A DNA stretch of 5,053 nt, taken from Spirochaetaceae bacterium. Lineage in GTDB: Bacteria > Spirochaetota > Spirochaetia > SZUA-6 > Bin103. The stretch covers positions 1 to 5,053 of the forward strand of contig JAPOQV010000240.1 of assembly GCA_026710565.1 (NCBI GenBank), written 5' to 3'. Position numbers and translations under genes: made by a program. Position 1 is the first letter of the stretch, and each line of letters starts with the position of its first letter. The notes beneath the pieces were generated by a model, which did no database searches, had not been told where the DNA came from, and was given only the letters and a program-made list of their open reading frames with translations. Positions 1-5,053 of the stretch are shown here, piece by piece.

Positions 1-56
1 AGGCCGGCGATGCGGATGATCGGTTCCTTGGGGGTCGCCTGGTCGGGGTCTGCCAT
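1..56 (-). CDS. aapP: Start of the amino-acid ABC transporter ATPase AapP (partial, 18 codons)
   Basis: The ATG at 54-56 opens a frame reading MADPDQATPKEPIIRIAG, which runs off the window edge. A short polar leader followed by 'I.I.G' is how AapP/BztD/GlnQ-type ATPases begin, just before the first strand and the conserved aromatic that stacks on ATP. The Walker motifs lie outside the window, so the call rests on this start and on position, because the ATPase conventionally follows aapM. An AAGGGAA (63-69) lies six bases upstream as ribosome site, with a second purine tract AAAGGAA at 71-77. The whole visible part overlaps the continuing aapM frame. Confidence 0.75.
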   Translation of the reverse strand, partial: MADPDQATPKEPIIRIAG

Positions 57-1255
57 GCGGGGTTCCCTTGTTCCTTTCGCCGGGGGGTGTCGAGCCGGTC
101 CTCCAGGTTGTTCGAGTAGCGCGACATGGAGAAGCAGATCACGAAGAAGAACAGCGCCGCGATCAGGAAGGTCTCGTGATCGACCTTGCCGATCCAGTCC
201 GGGTTGGTCTGCAGGAGCCGCGCCTGGCCCAGGATGTCGAACAGGCCGATCGTGACCACCAGGGTCGTGTCCTTGAACAGGCCGATGAAGGTGTTGACGA
301 TGCCAGGAATCGAGATCTTCAGCGCCTGCGGCAGGATCACCAGGCGCATCACCTTCCAGTAGCTCAGGCCGACCGCCTTGGCCGCCTCGTACTGGCCGTT
401 CGGGATCGCCTGCAGGCCGCCGCGGATCACCTCCGCCATGTAGGCCGAGGAGAACGCCGTGATCATCACCATGACGCGGATGAGCTGATCGAGCGAGAGG
501 CCCGGCGGCAGGAACAGCTCCAGGATGATGAGCGCCACGAACAGCAGCGTGATCAGCGGCACGCCGCGTATCACCTCGATGAAGCCGATCGAGGCAATGC
601 GGACCACCGGCAGGGTCGAGCGCCGGCCGAGGGCCAGCAGGATGCCGATCGGCAACGACAGCACGATGCCGGCAAGCCCCGCCACCACGTTCAGCATGAA
701 GCCGCCGATCTGGTCGGTAGAGATGCTGCGGATGCCGAACAGGCTGCCGACCACCTGGCCCGTCTCGTCGCGTACCGGCAATCCGCCGATCAGCAGGAAG
801 GTGGCGATCACCACGTACGCGATCGAGAACCGGCGGCCGTAGCGGACGTACGGGAGCTTGTCGAACAGCACGTAGGCGACGGCGGGAATCAGCAGGATCG
901 CCGCGACGTTGACCCGCCAGTACGAGTCGGAAGGGTAGAAGCCGTAGATAAACTGGGTGATGCGCTGGTCGATCCACGCCCAGCAGGCGCCCGCCGCCGT
1001 GCACTCCTCACCGGCGGCGCCGCTGAAGTCGGCGTTGAAGAGCGTCCAGCCGAGCAGGGGAGGCACGACCCGCCACAGCAGCAGCAGCGCGGCGATGGTC
1101 AGCACGGTGTTCAGCCAGCTCGAGAACAGGTTGGCGCGCAGCCAGCCGATCACGCCCACGGTGGTGACCGGGGCCGGGCGGCCCGGCACCATCTGCGCCC
1201 GCGTCCGAAAGAACGAGCGGTCTGCGGGGTCCTGTCGCGCCTCGGGTTCGCTCAT
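1..1255 (-). CDS. aapM: Amino-acid ABC transporter permease AapM (no stop within window)
   Basis: Second inner-membrane channel subunit. The ATG at 1253-1255 overlaps the preceding mini-ORF stop, with TGGAA as a weak ribosome site. The frame is uninterrupted for 418 codons to the window edge. The N-terminal part has TM1 (about 48-66), the family's cysteine-containing periplasmic segment (GEECTAAGACWAW, 82-94) and a YPSDSYWRVN helix. The permease core starts near 186, with FIEVIRGVPLITLLF (225-239) and the EAA loop YEAAKAVGLSYWKVMRLVIL (289-308). The protein normally ends shortly after MSRYSNNLEDRLDT (377-390). Here, where a stop is expected, codon 393 is CGA (77-79) and the frame runs on with PRRKEQGNPAWQTP, overlapping aapP by at least 56 bases. 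This may be a real extension, a TGA-to-CGA stop loss or a sequence error. Confidence 0.94.
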   Translation of the reverse strand, partial: MSEPEARQDPADRSFFRTRAQMVPGRPAPVTTVGVIGWLRANLFSSWLNTVLTIAALLLLWRVVPPLLGWTLFNADFSGAAGEECTAAGACWAWIDQRITQFIYGFYPSDSYWRVNVAAILLIPAVAYVLFDKLPYVRYGRRFSIAYVVIATFLLIGGLPVRDETGQVVGSLFGIRSISTDQIGGFMLNVVAGLAGIVLSLPIGILLALGRRSTLPVVRIASIGFIEVIRGVPLITLLFVALIILELFLPPGLSLDQLIRVMVMITAFSSAYMAEVIRGGLQAIPNGQYEAAKAVGLSYWKVMRLVILPQALKISIPGIVNTFIGLFKDTTLVVTIGLFDILGQARLLQTNPDWIGKVDHETFLIAALFFFVICFSMSRYSNNLEDRLDTPRRKEQGNPAWQTPTRRPPRNRSSASPA

Positions 1256-1293
1256 CAGCGTTCCAGACGATTCATCGTTCCAGACGATTTCAT
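1255..1293 (-). CDS. Possible 12-codon coupling mini-ORF between aapQ and aapM
   Basis: The ATG at 1291-1293 overlaps the aapQ stop as ATGA, and the frame (MKSSGTMNRLER) ends in a TGA at 1255-1257 that shares its A with the aapM ATG as TGATG. The spacer is thus fully bridged by a tiny frame with the overlap types used in translational coupling. A GAAC precedes its ATG inside aapQ, giving only a weak ribosome site. Part of this arises from the tandem duplication, and the peptide itself has no recognised motif. Whether it is translated is unknown. Confidence 0.3.
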   Translation of the reverse strand: MKSSGTMNRLER

Positions 1294-1294
1294 C
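1260..1294. repeat. 17/18-bp tandem duplication at the aapQ-aapM junction
   Basis: On the plus strand GTTCCAGACGATTCATC (1260-1276) is followed at once by GTTCCAGACGATTTCATC (1277-1294), identical except for one extra T, and then by a third partial start GTTC (1295-1298). On the mRNA each unit carries ACGAUGA with inverted arms ACGAU/AUCGU and ends in UCUGGAAC. The duplication spans the aapQ stop and accounts for nearly all of the spacer before aapM. Confidence 0.9.
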
Positions 1295-2483
1295 GTTCTA
1301 CCAGCGCGATGCGGCGGTTGTACCAGTTCATGAACGTGGAGGTGAGCAGGCTCAGGGACAGGTAGACGACCATGAACATGGAGATCACCTCGATGGCCTG
1401 GCCGCTCTGGTTGAGGATGGTATTGCCGACGGAAACCAAGTCCTGGTAGCCGATGGCCACCGCCAGCGAGGAGTTCTTGGTCAGATTCAGAAACTGGCTG
1501 GTCAGCGGCGGGATGATGGCGCGCAACGCCTGCGGCAGGATGATCTTGCGCAGCATGAGCCCGGGCGGCAGGCCGAGCGCGCCGGCCGCCTCGGTCTGTC
1601 CCTTGCTGACCGACAGGATGCCGGCGCGCACGATCTCGGAGATGAAGGCGCCGGTATAGGTGGACAGGGCGATCCACAGGGCGACCAGCTCCGGCGTGAC
1701 GTTGAAGCCGCCCTGCAGGTTGAACCTGCCCATCACCGGCATGTCGAAGGTGACGGGGCGTCCCATTATGAAGTACACGACCACCGGCAACCCGACGATC
1801 GCCGCCAGTCCGGTCCAGCCCACGGGGAACTTCTCTCCGGTCGCGTCCTGGCGCGCCTTGGCCCAGCGCGAGAGGATGACGGTCCCCGCGATGGCGACGA
1901 CCAGTGCGATCAGGATCACGATCGCGCCGGAGCCGAACACCGGCGCCGGCATCCGCACGCCGCGGTTGCTGAGGTACACGGTTTCGGCGATGGAGATGCT
2001 CTCGCGCACCCGCGGAAGCGCCAGCAGGATCACCCACCAGAAGATGATCTGCAGCAGCAGCGGCACGTTGCGCGTGAACTCGACGTAGACGGTGACGATG
2101 CGGCTGACCAGGAAGTTGCTCGACAGGCGCAGCACCCCGGCCAGGAAGCCGATGACGGTGGCCGCGACGATGCCCAGGGCCGCCACCAGGACGGTGTTGA
2201 GGCCGCCGACGATGAACGCCTTCCCGTAGGTGTGCGTCGAATCGTAGGCGATCAGACGCTGGTTGATGTCGAAGGCAGAGGTATCGAACAGGAAGCCATA
2301 GCCTGGAGAGAGTCCGGTTCTCTGCAGATTGGCGATCGTGTTGGAGACGACGAACGCGATGAACAGCGCCGCCCCCAGCACCAGCAGGAACTGAAGGGCG
2401 AAGCTGCGCGGAGTACCGCCCAAGAGCGGTACTCCGCGGCCAGACGGCCTAACGGAACGGCGGCGCGTAGAGGATGCCTCCAT
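1290..2483 (-). CDS. aapQ: Amino-acid ABC transporter permease AapQ
   Basis: Inner-membrane subunit that pairs with AapM to form the amino-acid channel. From the ATG at 2483 the protein has 397 residues, close to the family norm of about 400. TM1 spans about 28-48 (FALQFLLVLGAALFIAFVVS) and is followed by the periplasmic loop typical of AapQ (GYGFLF, FDINQRLIAY, DSTHTYGKAF). The permease core begins at FIVGGLNTVLVAALGIV and includes the VEFTRNVPLLLQIIFWW segment. The ATPase-contacting EAA loop is EAAGALGLPPGLMLRKIILP (298-317). The start is uncertain. The ATG at 2483 overlaps aapJ by 35 bases and lacks a clear Shine-Dalgarno, though it gives a basic tail (TRRRSVR) before TM1. The alternative is TTG at 2421-2423 (377 residues), preceded by GGAG at an 8-base gap and lying in the loop of the junction hairpin. 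The stop is TGA at 1290-1292. Confidence 0.95.
   Translation of the reverse strand: MEASSTRRRSVRPSGRGVPLLGGTPRSFALQFLLVLGAALFIAFVVSNTIANLQRTGLSPGYGFLFDTSAFDINQRLIAYDSTHTYGKAFIVGGLNTVLVAALGIVAATVIGFLAGVLRLSSNFLVSRIVTVYVEFTRNVPLLLQIIFWWVILLALPRVRESISIAETVYLSNRGVRMPAPVFGSGAIVILIALVVAIAGTVILSRWAKARQDATGEKFPVGWTGLAAIVGLPVVVYFIMGRPVTFDMPVMGRFNLQGGFNVTPELVALWIALSTYTGAFISEIVRAGILSVSKGQTEAAGALGLPPGLMLRKIILPQALRAIIPPLTSQFLNLTKNSSLAVAIGYQDLVSVGNTILNQSGQAIEVISMFMVVYLSLSLLTSTFMNWYNRRIALVER
2407..2438 (-). promoter_or_regulatory. 13-bp perfect stem-loop at the aapJ-aapQ junction
   Basis: The mRNA can pair CGCGGAGUACCGC with GCGGUACUCCGCG across a six-base loop (UCUUGG), with no mismatches. It begins 10 bases after the aapJ TAG (2449-2451). 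No U tract follows, so it is not a full intrinsic terminator. Hairpins after binding-protein genes are known to protect the upstream mRNA and lower expression of the permease genes. Here the 5' arm also contains GGAG, eight bases before an in-frame UUG located in the loop, so it may gate aapQ translation. Confidence 0.75.
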
Positions 2484-3477
2484 CCGTATACAGCGCGTTC
2501 AGCCCGCGCTGCAGACCCAGCGCGGTGTCCGGGCCGACGTAGCGGTCGAAGATCTCGCCGTAGTTGCCTTCCGCCGCGATCGCGCGCACGGCCCACTGGG
2601 CGTCGAGCCCCAGAATCTCGCCGTAGCTGCCCTCGGTGCCGAGCATGCGGTTGATCTCCGGATGGTCGGTGCCACCGGCCAGCTCCATCACGTTGTCCTG
2701 CGTGATGCCGAGCTCCTCGGCGATGATCAGCGCGTTGAGCGTCCAGCGCGCGATGTCCGCCCACTGGTCGTCACCCTGGCGGACCAACGGCCCCAGCGGC
2801 TCCTTGGAGATGATCTCCGGGAACACCATGTGCGCGCCCGGATCCTCGAAGGTCGCCTTGGTGGCGGCCAGACCCGATGCGTCCGTGGTGTACACGTCGC
2901 AGCGCTCCGCCTCGTAGGCGGCGCGGGCTTCCGCGTTGGTCTCGATCGGCACCGGCTCGTAGCTCATGTTGTTGGTGCGGAAGAAGTCCGCCAGATTGAG
3001 CTCGGTGGTGGTGCCGGTCTGGATGCATACAGAAGCGCCGTCCAGCTCGGTGGCGCTCGTGATGCCCAGCGCCGTGCGGCCGATGAAGCCCTGACCGTCG
3101 TAGTAGTTGACGCCGACGAAGGTCAGGCCAAGGTCCACGTCGCGGCTGAACGTCCACGTGGTGTTCCGCGCCAGCACGTCGATCTCACCAGCCTGCAGCG
3201 CCGGAAAGCGGTTCGCGCCGGTCAGGTTGACGAATGAGATCGCCTGGGTGTCGCCCAGCACGGCCGCTGCCAGCGCCCGGCAGTAGGCCACGTCGAAGCC
3301 TTCCCAGTTGCCTTCGTCGTCGGTGTTCGCGAAGCCCACGAGGCCGGTGTTGATCCCGCACTTGAGCTCCCCGGCGGCCTGCACGGCCGCGAGGGTCTGC
3401 GCCTGCAGCGCGGCGGCCCCCATGACCGCGAACACGGCGGCCAGCCCGACCGCCTTGATGCGAATTGATGTTCTCAT
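2449..3477 (-). CDS. aapJ: Periplasmic amino-acid-binding protein of an Aap/Bzt-type ABC transporter
   Basis: This 342-residue family 3 solute-binding protein matches the usual AapJ length (about 340). It captures polar L-amino acids in the periplasm and delivers them to AapQM. A signal peptide is clear: basic MRTSIRIK, a hydrophobic stretch, then ALQA with probable cleavage after A26. The mature protein shows GFDVAYCRALAAAV (60-73), the Aap-type signature RNTTWTFSRD (104-113, with R112 expected to bind the carboxylate), TGTTTELNLADFF (154-166), TTDASGLA (197-204, with D199 expected to bind the amino group) and SKEPLGPLVR (224-233). Cysteines 40, 66, 151 and 193 may form disulfides. The ATG at 3477 was chosen because of the signal peptide and the strong AGGGAGGAG eight bases upstream. 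The same frame stays open to 4230, but that part overlaps the oxidoreductase and has no business before a signal peptide. The exact substrate (Glu/Gln/Asp/Asn or broad) is not decided. Confidence 0.96.
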   Translation of the reverse strand: MRTSIRIKAVGLAAVFAVMGAAALQAQTLAAVQAAGELKCGINTGLVGFANTDDEGNWEGFDVAYCRALAAAVLGDTQAISFVNLTGANRFPALQAGEIDVLARNTTWTFSRDVDLGLTFVGVNYYDGQGFIGRTALGITSATELDGASVCIQTGTTTELNLADFFRTNNMSYEPVPIETNAEARAAYEAERCDVYTTDASGLAATKATFEDPGAHMVFPEIISKEPLGPLVRQGDDQWADIARWTLNALIIAEELGITQDNVMELAGGTDHPEINRMLGTEGSYGEILGLDAQWAVRAIAAEGNYGEIFDRYVGPDTALGLQRGLNALYTDGGILYAPPFR

Positions 3478-3514
3478 CAGATTCTCTCCTCCCTGGTTCT
3501 CCGATGGTTTCCAC

Positions 3515-3530
3515 GGGCGCTTGCGCACCC
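3515..3530 (-). promoter_or_regulatory. Leader mRNA hairpin with GCAA tetraloop
   Basis: In the predicted 5' leader of aapJ the transcript reads GGGUGC-GCAA-GCGCCC: six base pairs (one G-U) closed by a GNRA-type loop. It lies about 20 bases upstream of the Shine-Dalgarno sequence AGGGAGGAG (3486-3494), so it does not cover it. It could stabilise the 5' end of the mRNA for the highly expressed binding protein. Confidence 0.45.
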
Positions 3531-3538
3531 CTGTTATG

Positions 3539-3554
3539 TAGCATGCGCATTCTA
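3539..3554. promoter_or_regulatory. Imperfect 16-bp palindrome over the -10 box and start site (candidate operator)
   Basis: The plus-strand sequence TAGCATGCGCATTCTA matches its own reverse complement at seven of eight base pairs, centred between 3546 and 3547. It covers the whole predicted -10 hexamer and the probable transcription start, the classical position for a repressor site. Part of the symmetry is forced by the -10 sequence itself, so the call is tentative. Confidence 0.35.
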
Positions 3555-3577
3555 CCGGTGCGACTCCGCCTTGGCAA
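3549..3577 (-). promoter_or_regulatory. Predicted sigma-70-type promoter of the aap operon
   Basis: Read on the minus strand, TTGCCA (3572-3577, five of six to TTGACA) is followed after exactly 17 bases by TAGAAT (3549-3554, five of six to TATAAT). The start of transcription would fall near 3541-3543, giving a leader of about 64 bases to the aapJ ATG at 3477. I found no comparable -35/-10 pair elsewhere in the 287-base gap. Both hexamers and the spacing are seen directly; activity is inferred. Confidence 0.7.
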
Positions 3578-3640
3578 CGGGTCGCGCCGGGCCGGGAGCG
3601 GCCGCCGCGCCTCGATACCCGGAGTGTCGCCCGGAACGTG

Positions 3641-3668
3641 CGAGCGCCTGAGTCAAAAAAGGCGCTCG
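3641..3668. repeat. 8-bp perfect inverted repeat with A/T-rich 12-base spacer in the intergenic control region
   Basis: CGAGCGCC (3641-3648) and GGCGCTCG (3661-3668) are perfect reverse complements. The spacer contains the palindromic heptamer TGAGTCA (3649-3655) and part of an A run (3655-3660). On the minus strand the six T's sit in the loop rather than after the stem, so it is not a standard intrinsic terminator for the oxidoreductase transcript. It lies about 65 bases upstream of the -35 box of the aap promoter, a position compatible with an activator or repressor site. Function is inference. Confidence 0.45.
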
Positions 3669-3721
3669 AAGGACGATGAAGTGACGACAAGAACCCGAAA
3701 ATATCCACTATGAGACGAATA

Positions 3722-3758
3722 CGACATTGTCGGTCCGCTGTGGTGTGCAACGGTCCGC
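3722..3758. repeat. Paired CGGTCCGC direct repeats and adjoining 11-bp palindrome
   Basis: Just downstream of the oxidoreductase stop, CGGTCCGC occurs at 3731-3738 and again at 3751-3758, exactly 20 bases apart, about two turns of B-DNA. The first copy adjoins and slightly overlaps a perfect odd palindrome, CGACA-T-TGTCG, at 3722-3732. Same-face spacing would suit a dimeric or tandem-binding regulator, but eight-base repeats in GC-rich DNA can arise by chance. No regulator is identified. Confidence 0.35.
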
Positions 3759-3764
3759 GCGCGC

Positions 3765-4763
3765 TCACTCCCAGCGCAGCGTGACCTCCCGGCCATGCGC
3801 GGCCGAGCGCTCGGCCGCCTCCACCATCCGTAGCGCGTCCAGCGCGTCGGACAGGGTGGACAGCGGCGCCTCGCCGCCGAGCACGCACCGCTCGACGAAA
3901 TACTCGACCTCGTAGCGGAATGCGTCGACGTAGCCCGGCATGCCGAAGCCGGGGCCGCCGTCCTCTTCGTACACCGCCTCGTTCCAGGAGTAGCTGACGC
4001 CGCCGCGCGTGCCCAGCACCTTGTATTGCACCAGCCACGGGTCGCTGGTGGGGTCGGTGGCCGCGAAGCTCGCCCACAGGTTGGCCAGCGCGCCGCCCGG
4101 CATCCGGCAGGTGATCGCGGTCTGCGCCGGGTCCGGCACGCCCGGCGCGTGCACGCCGGGGACGGCCATGCAGCTCAGTCGCTCGGGGCGGCCGAGGAGA
4201 TACAGCAACGAGTAGCAGTGGTGGACGCACACCACCCGCAGGATCGAGCCGTACTTGCGGATCAGGTCGGCGTCGTGGAACAGGTTGTAGAGCATCCAGA
4301 AGGCCGCGACCGGGCCCAGCTTGCCCGCCACGATCAGCTCCTTCGCCCGGCGCAGCGCCGGCACGTAGATGTAGTTGTGTCCGGGCATGCAGGTGCGGCC
4401 GGCGCGCTCGGCGGCGCGCATCAGGCGGCGGATGTCGGCAGCGCGGTGCGCGACCGGTTTCTCCACCAGCACGTCCTTGCCGGCGCGCAGCGCGGCCAGC
4501 GACGCGGCGACGTGCCCCTCCGGCGGGGTCAGGACGTGCACGGCGTCCACGGCGGGGTCGCCGGTCAGTTCCTTCAGGGTGCGGTAGTCGCGCCCGCCGT
4601 GGCGGGCGGTGAGCGCCGCGGCCGTGCCCGGCTCGGCGTCGTAGGCGCCGATGAAGCGGGCACGCTCGCAGGCGGAGACCGCGCGTGCGTGCAGCTCCGC
4701 CACCAGGCCCGCCCCCACGAAGGCGATGCCGACGCGGTCGTTCGCTCCGGCGGGTTCTGACAT
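3765..4763 (-). CDS. Gfo/Idh/MocA-family NAD(P)-dependent oxidoreductase
   Basis: This 332-residue protein has the usual length for the family. The N-terminal Rossmann fold begins IAFVGAGLVAELHA (residues 13-26; G17, G19), with the acidic end of strand 2 at D42. The PPEGH segment (80-84) and the EKP signature (E101-K102-P103, with the presumed catalytic lysine) follow. The C-terminal substrate domain carries MPGHNYIYVPALRRAKELI (126-144) and, where the family has its catalytic histidine, a CVHHC cluster (179-183). Family members oxidise or reduce sugars, inositols and related polyols in the cytoplasm; the substrate cannot be read from sequence. The ATG at 4763 has a GGAGGG (4768-4773) four bases upstream. 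It follows the partial gene by 16 bases. One oddity is that the Asp normally four residues before the histidine appears to be Val177. The stop is TGA at 3765-3767; I see no classical hairpin-plus-T terminator directly after it. Confidence 0.93.
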   Translation of the reverse strand: MSEPAGANDRVGIAFVGAGLVAELHARAVSACERARFIGAYDAEPGTAAALTARHGGRDYRTLKELTGDPAVDAVHVLTPPEGHVAASLAALRAGKDVLVEKPVAHRAADIRRLMRAAERAGRTCMPGHNYIYVPALRRAKELIVAGKLGPVAAFWMLYNLFHDADLIRKYGSILRVVCVHHCYSLLYLLGRPERLSCMAVPGVHAPGVPDPAQTAITCRMPGGALANLWASFAATDPTSDPWLVQYKVLGTRGGVSYSWNEAVYEEDGGPGFGMPGYVDAFRYEVEYFVERCVLGGEAPLSTLSDALDALRMVEAAERSAAHGREVTLRWE

Positions 4764-4779
4764 GGGTCCCTCCAGCCCG

Positions 4780-5053
4780 CTAGCCGTACAGCCGGTAGGC
4801 GTACAGCGCGGCCCCGTCCACGCGGAAGTGGAGCCACACGGTCTGCCCGCGCAGCTCGCGCAGGTCGGCCTTGTCCTTCGAGCGCACCGCGGTGCGGGCG
4901 CCGCCGGCCAGCTCGATCCGGCAGTCGTCCAGGCCGTAGCCGTCGATGAATTCGCCGTCGGGACGCCGCACGCCCACCTGCACGACGCCGGCGAACAGCC
5001 GCTCGGCGTTCACCTCCAGCTTGTCCCGCTCGATCCGCAGCGGCTTGGTGATC
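4780..5053 (-). CDS. C-terminal fragment of a protein with a glycosyl-hydrolase-like terminal beta-domain (partial, 5' end outside window)
   Basis: The frame is open to the window edge (first whole codon ends at 5052) and stops with TAG at 4780-4782, giving the last 91 residues. A GTG at 5011-5013 could be read as a start, but the sequence before it (ITKPLRIERDKLEV) continues the same fold, so I treat the gene as truncated by the window. The fragment reads as alternating beta strands: TKPL.I...L.VNA, then VQVGVRRPDGEFIDGYGLDDC, then DLRELRGQTVWLHFRVDGAALYAYRL. From memory this resembles the closing segment of large hypothetical proteins with GH32 or concanavalin-like domains, where 'L.G..V.LRF.L.DA.LYSF' ends the chain. 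No catalytic part is visible, so activity cannot be assigned. The stop lies 16 bases before the oxidoreductase start on the same strand, so the two are probably co-transcribed. Confidence is high that it is coding and low on function. Confidence 0.8.
   Translation of the reverse strand, partial: ITKPLRIERDKLEVNAERLFAGVVQVGVRRPDGEFIDGYGLDDCRIELAGGARTAVRSKDKADLRELRGQTVWLHFRVDGAALYAYRLYG

Noticed and set aside
68..1333. Long plus-strand open frame (421 codons) opposite aapM
   Set aside because: Its translation is low-complexity (rich in Arg, Asp, His, Gln) with no recognisable domain, while the opposite strand encodes a convincing AapM permease. Long antisense frames are common in GC-rich genes.
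1294..2037. Minus-strand frame overlapping aapQ in a second frame
   Set aside because: Most of it is a frame-shifted copy of aapQ with Arg/Gly/His-rich noise. Only its last 12 codons, after the aapQ stop, are of interest and are reported separately as a mini-ORF.
957..2654. Plus-strand open frame of 565 codons spanning aapM, aapQ and the end of aapJ
   Set aside because: Crosses three real minus-strand genes and their junctions. Its composition is typical of an antisense shadow, with no domain or ribosome site to support it.
3641..3668. Inverted repeat as an intrinsic terminator for the oxidoreductase operon
   Set aside because: On the minus strand the six T's are in the loop, not after the stem, so it does not fit a standard terminator. 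It is kept as a possible regulator site.
3478..4230. Upstream extension of the aapJ frame (up to 250 extra residues)
   Set aside because: It overlaps the oxidoreductase and the promoter region, its translation is Arg/Gly/Ala-rich noise, and the ATG at 3477 has a strong ribosome site and begins a clear signal peptide.
1..5053. CRISPR arrays, tRNA or rRNA genes, insertion sequences, phage genes, defence or toxin systems
   Set aside because: I saw no spaced repeat array, no transposase or terminal inverted repeats, and no RNA-gene signatures on either strand. Coding content is a transporter operon plus an oxidoreductase operon end.

Overview
The window is GC-rich (about two thirds G+C by eye) and every gene I can support reads on the minus strand, so gene order runs from high to low coordinates. 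Base composition, the amino-acid transporter type and the strong Shine-Dalgarno sites suggest a Gram-negative, proteobacteria-like organism or a high-GC environmental lineage. The sequence alone does not fix the taxon.

Region 1 (about 5053-3765) holds the end of a catabolic or sugar-related operon. It has the last 91 residues of a protein with a C-terminal beta-strand domain like that found at the end of GH32/concanavalin-like hypothetical proteins. After 16 bases comes a complete Gfo/Idh/MocA-type NAD(P)-dependent oxidoreductase of 332 residues.

Region 2 (3764-3478) is a 287-base intergenic control region. It contains a good sigma-70-type promoter pointing into the transporter operon (TTGCCA-17-TAGAAT), an imperfect palindrome over the -10 and start site, a small leader hairpin with a GCAA loop, an inverted repeat with 8-base arms, and a pair of 8-base direct repeats 20 bases apart.

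Region 3 (3477-1) is a four-gene aapJQMP/bztABCD-type ABC transporter operon for polar L-amino acids: periplasmic binding protein AapJ (complete), permeases AapQ (complete) and AapM (reaching the edge without a stop), and the first 18 codons of the ATPase AapP. AapJ captures the amino acid, AapQ and AapM form the membrane channel through their EAA loops, and AapP supplies ATP hydrolysis.

The gene families are ordinary. The unusual features lie at the gene junctions. At aapJ/aapQ there is a perfect 13-bp hairpin whose stem holds a GGAG and whose loop holds an in-frame TTG. At aapQ/aapM there is a 17/18-bp tandem duplication whose frame forms a 12-codon mini-ORF joined to both neighbours by ATGA and TGATG overlaps. 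At aapM/aapP there is no stop codon in any frame, with a CGA where the family normally ends. These suggest that subunit ratios in this operon may be set by translational coupling, but that is inference.
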